DNA from: Primula veris
Taxonomy: Eukaryota; Streptophyta; Magnoliopsida; Ericales; Primulaceae
Direction: 5' to 3'
Assembly (NCBI GenBank): GCA_963682055.1
Contig: OY821751.1
Location: 9,734,001-9,798,000, forward strand
DNA: 64,000 bases
Positions 32,698-43,345 of the stretch are shown piece by piece; position 1 is the first letter of the stretch, and each line of letters begins with the position of its first letter. The notes below the pieces were generated by a model that saw only the letters and a program-made list of their open reading frames with translations, had not been told where the DNA came from and searched no databases. The position numbers were made by a program, and so were the translations under genes.

Positions 32698-33559
32698 CCT
32701 CCTTGGCTTGAAAAAAAAGTTTTGGTTGCTTTTGAATTTTAAGAAACCCTCTCTATATATATAAGTGTGAAAACTATAGTTGTTTTTTTATAATTTTTTA
32801 TATTCTTTTCCTCGGTTTTTCTTCCATTTTTGTGCTATTAATATGTTTTTTCTTTTTTAATCTATCTAAATGTCTTGTGGTTTAGGATTTGTAAATTTCT
32901 GAGTGAAAATTATAGGAGTACTACCTTCATAATAGGACTTTTCTGATGTGGAGCAAAATGGTTTGGAGATAGATGTAGCGCTTTTATTCGTAACTTAACT
33001 ATTTCTATAGAGGATCTTAGAGAAGTATCTTATGGTGGAACTTACCTTATTTTCATTTCTTTGCTCTTTTATGACGGGTTAATTACAGTTTATTGACTCG
33101 ATTTTTAAACACTTTTTGGTTTACTAACCTGAATTTTTGAAAGTTTTATTTTTTCTACCAAGTTTAATGATTTATATTTTTAGTGACAGGCCGCCATTTG
33201 TTTTTCGACCGTTTATAAGTTTCAGTATAGTCGGCATAGTTTAAAAATTATAATAGAGACCATAAATTTTTAAAATTACACATGTTGAAGAAGTGGTTTT
33301 GAAATAGATTTTAAGATACAATGATTACAGTATTTCGTGTTATATACCTTTCAACACTCTTTTAAATATGTTTTTTGTAAGTACCGGAAATTTGGTGATG
33401 AAAAATTAGTTAGGGACAGATGTAGTAGATTATCAGATAAGATAAAAAAACAAACTAAATATCAGGATTCTAGACTACGCTTTAAAATTGAAGTTGTGTT
33501 TTTTCAATATTAATGATGGAGGTTAAAATATAGGGCACGTAGAAACTTCGTACTATTCG
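32698..33559. other. AT-rich intergenic DNA
   Basis: T-rich sequence with short TA runs. No gene, RNA or element end recognised. Confidence 0.5.
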
Positions 33560-34433
33560 TAATATATAAAGTGAGACATGGTATTTGACCTAGTGATTAA
33601 AAATCAATTAATGAGCAATTAGTCACCCTTGTGAGCGTATCGGTTAAAGTTTCCACCCGTTCCCAAGAGGAGTTGATATGCGAGATAATCTCAAGAAAAT
33701 ACATAAAAGACTCAATAAGAAATCAGATATTATTAGAAAAATAAGACGACACTAAATCAACACGGGACATATCCCATAAATATAGGGTCAAACAAGAAAG
33801 ATGTGTTCCTTATCATATAAGGATTGGAGATCTCATGACGAGGAGTTGCTCCCTTCCGAGGAGCATAGAGTAATGCCCCTTAGGCCAACACAATCTTGAA
33901 TTCGAGGAGGATAAAGACACTATGAAAGGGAAGTCTTCACTTCCATACCGTACATGGCGAGGGTCCTGCAGTTCGAGGAGCCCCATCTTCAGTGGCGAAG
34001 GCATGGTAGTGGCGAAGGCATGGTGTGCGCTCCCTGGAGCCAGTCAAGTCGCTAAAAAGATACATGGAATATATGCACAATATATCTCAGCATGACAATG
34101 AAGATAATTGAAGATATAATGAATATGTGATTGAAAAAGGCACCGATTAATCACATCTGAAATCATACGAACTCAGACCTATATACTAAATACGGGGTAT
34201 CTCTATAACCCTACTTCTATTCAATACACTAAATACGTTCTATTCACTCCTTAAAAATGTTCACCCATTCATACAACTTCTTCGGACGATGGAGCGTGAA
34301 CGGTTGTGAAACCACCAAGTGCTTATTAATCATAATTGTTTGTGCGTAGACTACATGGTAACGGCGAAGAAAGCGGGACAAGCCCTATCAGGGAATTTTC
34401 TCATTGATTCCAAGCTCCGGAATCTACTCAACA
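33560..34433 (+). mobile_element. Possible LTR remnant
   Basis: Moderately GC-rich stretch ending CTCCGGAATCTACTCAACA, a wording I associate with the 3' end of plant Tat-type Ty3 LTRs. It contains a direct repeat AGTGGCGAAGGCATGGT (two copies at 33991-34024). The start, a TSD and a primer site are not visible, so the identity is tentative. Confidence 0.3.
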
Positions 34434-34739
34434 CTCTGCACCTAATTTCTAAGGCCCGTCCCTTAATATATTATTTAGTGTTTTGATAATCTTGTTTTGA
34501 AGGTGAGAAATTCCAGTGATGCTATTGAGCTAAACAAACTCACCGTCACTTTTTACCAAACTTTTCCATAAAACTTATATAACATATTGGAAAACTTAAA
34601 AAAACATGACAAAAAAATGATCAATAGAATTATTGTTTATTTTATGATACAAAAATGATCAGTAGAACGTGCTATTGTGTTGTTTTTAACTTTTTAAGTG
34701 TGTTAACATAATTAACATAAATTGTATGACTATCTAATG

Positions 34740-34866
34740 TTATATTGTTATATTTACATGTAAACAAAAAATTACACCGCAAATCGCTATGTTGCTACGT
34801 TATTCGCGCTTTTAGCGTAGCTATCGGAAAAATGCTACGCTAGTGATAACGCTATTTAAAACATTG
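34740..34866. mobile_element. Mutator-type MITE, copy 3, end fragment
   Basis: Matches the right end of copy 2: TTACACCGCAAATCGCTATG, CGCGCTTTTAGCG, then GATAACGCTATTTAAAACATT. The opposite end and a TSD were not found, so it is partial or strongly decayed. Confidence 0.65.
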
Positions 34867-35100
34867 ATCAGGAGCGCTATCAATTTTTTAAATTTCAGGA
34901 AACACAAAATTCACCTTTTATATGAGTAATGTATATGATTTACTTAGTAAGTATAAATAGTGAAAAGTTATCATAGGGTCTATATTTTTGTGATTGAAAT
35001 ATGATAATAAACATATAAAACAAAATAATGTAGGGTTATTATAAAAAAATTATAAGGAACCTGAAAATTTGTGTAAATATAAACGGTTCCTTAAAAACTA

Positions 35101-35337
35101 CTCTCTCCGTTCCTATTTAATTGTCCACTACGAAAATACGTGCAATTTTAGCCGGCCAATAACTTGTACTAAAATTGTCGAAATAAAATATTTCAAAAGT
35201 TGATCATATAATTCAAATGTTAGATTTTATGATTAGATTTAAAAAAAAAAATCATTCCGACAATGTTGATACAAATTATAAGACGTTCAAAAATGCACGT
35301 AGTTTCATAGTAGACAATTAAATGGAAACAGAGACAG
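35101..35337. mobile_element. Stowaway-type MITE
   Basis: 237 bp. The left end CTCTCTCCGTTCCTATTTAA and the right end (CTGTCTCTGTTTCCATTTAA when reversed) are inverted repeats matching the Stowaway start CTCCCTCCGTT. TA flanks both sides (35099-35100, 35338-35339). Non-coding; Tc1/mariner transposases move such elements. Confidence 0.9.
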
Positions 35338-35795
35338 TATAAAACATGTTAGATTTGAGAAAATGGTTAATGCTCCTGACACGGTAGCTCTGTACTACAA
35401 TGATTACAGAAATGAAGCAGTGGAAATAATATACTAACCAGAATAAAACTACAAATAAACATTCAAGTCTTTCATTCTAAGCAAATCTTTCATCAGTACA
35501 TAAGATTAACGTAGACAAGTACATCAGCTTTATAACTACAACACGACAACAAAATCCTAGAGACTTCAATACATTTAGTAGCCATGAAGCGATAACCAAA
35601 CGTCCAGCAACTATTTCAACAAAATGAAAAACTTAAAAAGGTTCAAAGGGAGCACCGAAACTCAATAAAACACAGATCCGCCAAAATACAAGCACCTGAT
35701 TTTTCAGAATATATCACGATCTAAACAATGAAATTAAAAGTTTCATTAATAAAAGATATCCAAACTGCTAAAACCAACCACGTAGTGGCACATCA

Positions 35796-36222
35796 TCAAT
35801 AATAATGACCCCAACACTTAGACGACCCACACAAGCATTTCTTTTTCCATTGCTCGATTTTCCCAGGTTGAGCTGTCCGATAATCAAAAGTCAACTCTTC
35901 GAGCGGAGCAACATGAGTTACTGTAAAAAACGCAATATGAAGATAAGATTCGTTCCCACTCTCTCTCAGCACAGGCTGCCAATACACATTAAGCATACAA
36001 CTATGGTTCATAAACTTAGCAACACTCCCACAGTTTTTCGAACTTATAACAAGCGGATAAGGTGTACTCATCTCCTCGTCAGAATACCCAGGCATAAGCT
36101 TTAATGATTCATAGGTTCTAGAACTATCGAAAACATAGTCATCTCCATTGCCATTTGCAATTATTTCACCAGCATATTCGCAGATAAAAGCCCCAGCACG
36201 GATAGGTTCCCACCAAACGAAG
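35796..36222 (-). pseudogene. SUVH-type histone H3K9 methyltransferase, SET domain 3' fragment
   Basis: Reading from 36210 down: EPIRAGAFICEYAGEII, then DSSRTYESLKLMPGYSDEE, SKNCGSVAKFMNHSCMLNVYW, HVAPLEELTFDY, and the post-SET CLCGSSKCWGHYY with a TGA at 35796. FMNHSC and ELTFDY are the SET catalytic motifs (the family usually has NHSCxPN; here L replaces P). The post-SET cysteines also fit plant SUVH proteins, which methylate histone H3 lysine 9 in the nucleus. The pre-SET, SRA and N-terminal parts are missing; upstream of EPIRAG the reading soon meets a stop and nothing SUVH-like resumes at 45693. Probable gene fragment, otherwise uninterrupted. Confidence 0.8.
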
Positions 36223-36578
36223 TGATATTCTTATCTGCTGTTCTAGTTGCAGTTTTGCAGTTAGGTTCCAAGTGAAGTTGTAATCACAGTTGGAACCTAA
36301 GTATATTGATGGATAGAACAGTAAAGTTAAATGTACTTAAATTAATCACACGCACATTTAACAACGGAGTTCACCCAACTGGGCTACGTCTCCGGGGCAC
36401 TCACCCAGATTATGATATTATAAAAGCTTACAATATAAGATTTAAGTGTTAATGAAAAACTCTCAGACTCTCTCTAGGTTTTTCTGTCTATCTCTATATT
36501 GCTACTACCTTATAACTATCACTCAAAATATCAATGGCATCCCACCATTGTTTTTCTTTTAAAAGCTCATTGTGTATT

Positions 36579-38124
36579 TGTTGGAAAAACATGTGAAAAC
36601 ATGGGTGTTTCCGAATGGTCACTGGACCAACTTCGAGTCATTATTTCGTGTAACAGCGCTGAGTTGTTTATACCGTACTCAACGTGGTTGAGTAGCCCGT
36701 GTGACGAGCTTCGTAACGGTATATCACATGACCTATTCGGAGAATGGGTGTGAATACAAAGTGGCTTCAAAGTTGGTACCTCGGAAGCTCAAATCTGGAA
36801 AATCTGGAAAACGAAATGGTTAATGAGAAAACCATTTAGAATAATCTCATATTGGAAGATTAAGAGTTAATCTTACAATATATATACCATACCAACCCAT
36901 GTAGTTATTAAACTAACATGTCCACATACACCTAAGAGTATTAGTGTGTACCACACATGCGCGGTCGCTCGTGTCTCGTGTCTCGGGTCTCGGGTCTCGG
37001 ATCTCGGGCACGGGCGTGGGCGTGGGCGTGGGCGTGGGCGTGGGCGTGGGCTTGGGCTTGGGCTTGGGCTTGGGATTGGGATTGGGATTGGGGATTTGGG
37101 GAATGTCTCGGGTCTTGGGTCGAATAGGGAGTTTTGTATAAATTACAAAAGCAGTCCCTAGAGTTTCCAGCAAGAGAAACGCCAGCAATAAATGGAATTG
37201 ATTGCTGCGGTTTCAGAATTAAAGTGAGCGGATTCTGGGGGTGTAACTCCCAGAATTGATGACCTATATTTATGGCTGCGGTTTCAGTAGAGCCTATAAA
37301 AGGCAGCCCTCCCCCTCTCATTCAAACACCTTCAAACACACAACTCACAGCATAAGCATCATATAGAGAGAGAGAACGGCACCACCAACAGCTCGACCTG
37401 TGGTTCGGTGCCGGTTTCCATACGAGCCACTCTGAGATAGAAGTTGTACCTTGGGAACAAAGTCCCGAAACCAGAAACCTTTAAAGGTGGTTCGGGAAAT
37501 ATTGTTTAAGGGAAACTGCTCAGCAGTTGCCTCTTCTTTTACTTTCTGTTATTTATTTTTCAGTCATTTACTTTCTGTCCATTTCATTTCAGTACCGTTT
37601 CATTTCTGTAATTTACTTTTCTGTACTGTTTCTTTTCTGTATTTACATTTCAGTACTGTTTACTTTCAGTCTTTCGATTATGTTATTTACTTTTCAGTTC
37701 TGTAATTTCCAGTATTTACAAAAAAAAACAGTCCGGCAGTTTTTTATTTGCTTAAAACCAGTCCGGCAGTTTTTTATTTGTTTAAAAACCAGTCCAGCAG
37801 TTTTGTTTAAAACCAGTCCGGCAGTTTGTTAAAACCAGTCCGGCAGTTTTGTTTAAAACCAGTCCGGCAGTTTGTTAAAACCAGTCCGGCAGTTTCTGTA
37901 AAACCAGTCCGGCAGTTTCTTTGTTAAACCAGTCCGGCAGTTTCTTTATAACAGTCCGGCAGTTTCTTTATTACAGTCCAGCAGTTTTATTTATTTGTTG
38001 AGTCAGGAATTGTAATTCATATTCCAATTGTGAGAAATAAAACTGTTTATTTCCATTGCGTTCCTGTCTTCTTTATTTTATTGTCCTTTCATTTATTGTA
38101 TTCGAAATAGTACCAAAACCAACA
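36579..38124 (+). promoter_or_regulatory. 5' LTR of the Copia element with promoter and two tandem-repeat tracts
   Basis: A clear TATA box CTATAAAAGG lies at 37294-37303, likely driving the genomic RNA. Tract 1 (about 36974-37110) is a run of GGGNNN hexamers (GGGCGT, GGGCTT, GGGATT). Tract 2 (about 37728-37985) is a ~20-bp repeat of CAGTCCGGCAGTTT with T-rich spacers, about 12-13 copies. Open frames rich in Gly/Leu or Pro in tract 1 come from the repeat itself. Confidence 0.85.
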
Positions 38125-38473
38125 ATCTTAAACAATATTATTTTTGGTTTTTCTATTTTCGAAATAAGAAAGGACTTTTCTTTTTTATTTTATTGTTGTT
38201 GACGTCTCGGTTTTTATTCTCGCAAAATCATTGCTAGTTTACTAGAAATTGAAATTTGCACATAGAATAAATCCGAATTGGTTTTAATCTTTTTATTCTA
38301 GAATACTATAAAGAATTCTTAGTGAAATCAAAAGTAATTTGATTTTCACGCTAGAATCTCTTTCATTGGTTTTTATTCTTTTGAAGCAATCTAATTAAGT
38401 TATAATTAGTATTTGCGATAAAGAATTTAGTTTTCTTGCGAGAAACTAAACGGTTTTTATATTGTCATTTCAG

Positions 38474-39670
38474 ATGACTAATGAGGATCAAATACCCACC
38501 GTTTCTTCGGAAAACGTGCAGGGCGCACTTGTGATTGGCAGTAGTCATAACAATGCGAGCGCTGCGAGTGGGGGGGCTCAGGCTCAGGCTGAGGCCGAAG
38601 CAGCTGCGGCAAAGGCTGCGGCCGACGCTGCTGCGGCAGAGGCTGATGCTATGGCTGCGGCTGCGGCCGCAGCACAGGCTGCTGCTAAGGCTGCGGCCAA
38701 GGCAGCGCTTGTGGCTGCGGCCAGGGCAAAGGGCAAGGCTCCGGCAACACCGGCGATGCCAATGTTGCCAACCTCTCAACTGGAGAGACCGGAAAAGTTT
38801 AGGGGCAACAACTTCAAACGTTGGCAGCAAAAGATCCTGTTTTATTTAACTGCCCTTAATCTGACCCGGTTTCTTAAGGAGTCTGCACCCGTCCTAAGCG
38901 AGGACGATGAGGACGTGCAGACGGTTTCAGCGGTGGAAGCATGGAAACACGGCGACTACCTATGCCGGAACTACATCCTGTGTGCTCTGGATGACACTCT
39001 CTTCAGTGTATTCGAGCCCAAGGCTTCTGCAAAGGAGCTTTGGGAGTCTCTCGAACGAAAGTACAAAGTGAATAACGCTGGCGCAAAGAAATTTGTCGTC
39101 ACGGACTTTCACGAGTACATGATGACTGATGGGAAGAGTGTTATCGAGCAGGTAGAGGAACTCCAACTCATATACCATAGGCTTGAGGTTGAAGGGTTAG
39201 TTATCAACGAACCTTTCCAAGTGGCATTAATGATTGAGAAACTGCCACCTTCTTGGAAAGAGTTTCAAAACTACCTGAAACACAAGCGAAAGGCTATGAC
39301 CTTGGAGGGACTCATTGAGAGGCTCAATGTTGAGCAAAGCAACCGCCGATCCGGAAGGAAAGGCGGTGGCGGAGCAGGCAACGTGGTTGCCAAGGCCCAT
39401 GTGGTTGAGGATGCTGTGTCTAAGCGGAAACGCTTTGACAACGGAGTCGGTGCCTCTCTCAAGAAGAAATTCATGGGAGACTGCTTTGTGTGCAACAAAC
39501 CGGGCCATCGTGCCGTGGATTGTAAGATGCGCACCGACAAGCCCAAACCCCCCCCCCCCCCCCCCCCCCCCCAAAGAGGAAGTTCCAAGGGAAAGGGAGG
39601 AAGAGGGCACCTGCTCAGGCTAATGTGGCTGAGGGAGGAGATGATGATGGACAGGACTATATGCACCTGA
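38474..39670 (+). pseudogene. Copia gag with alanine-rich N-terminus and poly-C frameshift
   Basis: Start taken at MTNEDQIPTV; an in-frame Met 4 codons upstream is also possible. Residues ~30-95 are almost all Ala with Glu, Lys and Asp, an unusual insertion before the standard gag. The core runs from RPEKFRGNNFKRWQQKIL through EAWKHGDYLCRNYIL, LWESLERKYK and LPPSWKEFQNYLKHKRK (UBN2-type). The knuckle is CFVCNKPGHRAVDC near residue 340. A run of about 23 C (39548-39570) encodes Pro and leaves the frame out of phase with pol; the downstream reading KRKFQGKG is reached only after a one-base shift. A 3' splice-site-like TTTCAG directly precedes the ATG. Confidence 0.85.
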
Positions 39671-42600
39671 GTGCGGTGGTCTCGGAAGTGAACCTGGTGG
39701 GGAGCAACCCAAAGGAATGGTGGCTGGACACAGGCGCCACTAGTCACATCTGTGCCAGCAAATGGATGTTCAAGACCTATACCGCCGTGGACAATGAGAG
39801 CTGCTTCATGGGGAACTCGGCTACTTCCAGGGTGGAAGGAAAAGGAACCGTGCTGCTGAAGATGACTTCGGGAAAGGAGCTCACACTGAATGGAGTGCTC
39901 CATGTGCCGGAAATTCGCAAGAATCTGGTTTTCGGGTCTGTTATGGTGAACAAAGGGTTTAAACTTGTATTTGAATCTGCTAAAATTGTAATCACCTTAA
40001 ATGGAATGTATGTAGGCCGTGGCTATATGACCAACGGCATGTTTAAATTAAATGTTGGTACTCCGGCTCCTAAAGCCGAGTCTGCTATTGTGGGTACTAA
40101 GGCTGAGGCCAGTACCAAGAATAATGTAACCGTTAATGTTGCCCAAGTGGCTAATAAAACTTCGTTTGCTTATTCTTGCGATTCATTTAATTTATGGCAT
40201 GGTAGATTAGGTCATGTGAATTCTAATTCTATGAAGAAATTAATATCACTGAATCTACTGCCTAATTTTGCTTTTGATAAACAACATAAATGTGAAGTTT
40301 GTGTTGAGGCAAAATTAACCAAGTCTTCGTATCAACATATTGAACGAAGTATTGAACCTCTCGGTCTAATACACACGGATGTATGCGACTTAAAGTTTAT
40401 ACAAACGCGAGGAGGGAAAAAGTATTTCATCACTTTTATAGATGACTGTACTAGATACTGCTATGTCTACTTAATGAGAAGTAAAGACGAAACGGTAGAG
40501 AAATTCGCTCTTTATAAGACCGAAGTAGAAAATCAACTCAATAAAAATATTAAAATGTTGAGGAGTGATAGAGGCGGTGAATACGAGGCACCGTTTGCGC
40601 AGATATGCGCAGAAAGTGGCATTGTACATCAAACCACAGCCCCATACTCTCCAGAGCAGAATGGGGTTGCCGAGCGTAAGAATAGGACGCTCAAGGAAAT
40701 GATGAATGCTATGCTAATAAGTTCTGGGTTACCCCAGAACATATGGGGGGAAGCGCTGCTTTCCGCCAACTATGTGTTGAACAAGCTACCGCATAAGAAG
40801 CGTGATAAACCACCTTATGAACTATGGAAAGGCCATCGGCCGAGGTATAAATTCTTAAGGGTTTGGGGTTGTCTAGCAAAGGTCCTTGTCTCGCTTCCTA
40901 AAAGAACGAGAATAGGGCCAAAGACGGTAGACTGTGTGTCATAGGATATCCACACAACAGTAGTGCTTATCGTTTTCTCGTGCACAAGTCGGATAATCCC
41001 GATGTGCATGTAGATACTATCATCGAAGCTCGAGAAGCTTCTTTCTTCGAGGAGATCTTTCCCCGCAAGTCTTCCATAACTGTAGAGACTGAGGAGTCAA
41101 ACAGTGAGGAAAATGTGGGGCAAGCGAACCGTTGGAGGAAGAAGAAGAAGAGCCTCGACGTAGTAAGAGGGCTAGAAAGGAAACGTCTTTCGGTCCAGAT
41201 TTTGTAACCTTCATGATAGAAGGCGAACCGGCGACATTCAAACAAGCAATGTCATCCCCGGAAGCCCAATATTGGGAGGAGGCGATCAACAATGAGGTTG
41301 AATCAATATTACAAAATCACACTTGGGAACTAGTGGATTTACCACCCGGGTGTAAGCCACTAGGACACAAGTGGATCTTCAAGAGGAAGAGAAAGCTCGA
41401 TGGAACGATCGAGAAATACAAGGCGAAGCTTGTAGTAAAAGGTTTTAGACAAACCGAAGGTGTCGACTATTTCGACACCTATGCTCCTGTCTCCAGGAAG
41501 ACGTCAATCCGGATAGTCATTGCTCTCGCAGCACTGTTCGATCTGGAAATACATCAAATGGATGTTAAAATGGCGTTCTTGAATGGTGAGTTGGAAGAGG
41601 AAATTTACATGGAACAACCGGAAGGGTTTGTGGTTCCAGGTAAAGCTCACAAAGTGTGTAAACTTGTGAAATCCTTGTATGGACTTAAACAAGCACCTAA
41701 ACAATGGCACGAAAAATTTGATAGAGTGATGCTATCAAACGGTTTTCGGATAAACTAATGTGACAAATGCATCTACGTAAAAGGAAATGAAAAGGACTAC
41801 GTGGTAGTCTGCCTCTACGTAGATGACATGATTATAATAGGGAGTATTGATAACATCAACTCCACTAAGAGAATGCTGTCACAAAAGTTCGAGATGAAGG
41901 ACTTGGGTGTCGCTGATGTAATACTTAGTATGAAAATTACCAAGACATCAGACGGATATGCGCTATCTCAAACTCACTATGTTAAGCAGATGCTTGACAA
42001 ATTTGATAAAGATAGTAGAGCTACATCCAGAACTCTGATAGAGATCTCAACCACCCTGAAAAAGAATTTTGGGGAGAGTGTGAGACAATTGGAATATTCT
42101 CGAATAATAGGCAGTCTGATGTACGTCATGAACTGTACTAGACTAGACATAGCCAACTCAGTGAGCAGACTGAGTAGGTACATCAGTAATCCCAATGAGG
42201 AACACTGGAAGGCCATCATGAGACTTCTCAGATACATGAGATACACAGCAGACCGAGGGTTGCATTATACCAGATATCCAGCTGTACTGGAAGGGTATTC
42301 TGATGCAAACTGGATCTCGGATTCCAACAGTACACGATCCACTAGCGGATATGTGTTCGTGATGGGAGGAGCAGCTGTCTCATGGAGATCATCCAAGCAG
42401 ACGTGCATAACTAGATCAACTATGGAATCCGAGTTCATAGCGTTGGATCTAGCAACAGAAGAGGCTGATTGGCTGAGAAGCTTTCTGGAAGGAATTCCAA
42501 TATGGCCAAAACCTGTCCCAGCAATAAGCATGCACTGCGATAGTCAGTCGGCTATTGGACGGGCGCAGGATCATATGTATAATGGAAAGTCCCGACATAT

Positions 42601-42868
42601 TCGTCGGAGACATAAATCCGTAAGAGAATTGTTAGCTAACGGTGTGGTGTCATTAGATTTTGTGAGATCTAAAGACAATATAGCGGATCCATTTACAAAA
42701 GGCTTGACTCAGGTAGGAGTTGAAGTTTCATCGAGGGGAATGGGGTTGAAGCCCATCAAACTGGAAACCTCCTCAGAGGCAACCCAACCCGAACTGGATT
42801 CTCCAGCCTCGGGTTCAACGGGAAAACCGAAATGTGGGGGTGACCGAACAAAGCACTCGGGAACTTAA
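39573..42868 (+). pseudogene. Copia pol: protease, integrase, reverse transcriptase, RNase H
   Basis: Protease: WWLDTGATSHIC near 39720. GAG-pre-integrase: WHGRLGHVNSNSM with CEVC near 40195. Integrase: HTDVCDL, FIDDCTRY, LRSDRGGEYE, YSPEQNGVAERKNRTL (D,D,E triad). Reverse transcriptase: HKWIFKRKRKLDG, DTYAPVSRKTSIR, MDVKMAFLNGELEEEIYM, and catalytic [12 protein letters not shown] near 41815. RNase [20 protein letters not shown] and [16 protein letters not shown], ending ADPFTKGL. A one-base loss near 40930, a frame change near 41130-41150 and a TAA at 41756-41758 interrupt the polyprotein. All catalytic residues I looked for are present. Confidence 0.9.
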
Positions 42869-43345
42869 GTTCCCAGCCCATTTCTAGGATGAAAGAGTGA
42901 TAGACCTAGACCATCTTAAGGGTGAGCATGAGGCTCTTAATGAAAACAAGTATCTCGAAGGTCGAGAGGGGTGAGTCAGGACACCCTTGACTTGAAATCA
43001 CCTATGACGAGTGTGTATGGCCGATACTATGTGATGAGCCATGGGCTAAATCACTAGAGCACTCGGTTGAATTTTGCCAAGGCAGTCCACGGCCAAATAT
43101 GGACAACAACCAAAGGGCTTAGTAAGTGGTGTAGAGGGGACACTGTGTGCGCATTACCCTGGTATGCACAAACGCTAAAGGGTTCAAGGCTTAAAGGCTA
43201 CCCAATAGTAGCATATCAGATTTTACGTCACTACGGCAGGTTCAAGGCGCGCGCTACCTGTCCTTATGCAGTGAACTCTTGCGGTTTTCTCTCGTATGCA
43301 TTTAGGAGCATTTTATTTTCAGCCAATTGCATTCATGTGGGGGAT

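Noticed and set aside
36966..37140. Interstitial telomere repeats
   Set aside because: The hexamers are GGGTCT, GGGCGT, GGGCTT and GGGATT; the plant telomere unit TTTAGGG is not present.
36941..37321. Long open frames rich in Pro/Ala/His or Gly/Leu
   Set aside because: All arise from GGGNNN hexamers being open in several frames; they lie within an LTR.
37728..37985. Repeat-spacer appearance of CAGTCCGGCAGTTT units
   Set aside because: The spacers are T-rich variants of each other and the array lies inside an LTR, present in both LTR copies. Not a CRISPR array.
38465..38849. Arg/Leu/Ser-rich frames opposite or overlapping the Copia gag start
   Set aside because: Shadow frames of the GCN alanine-codon repeat; the gag frame explains the region.
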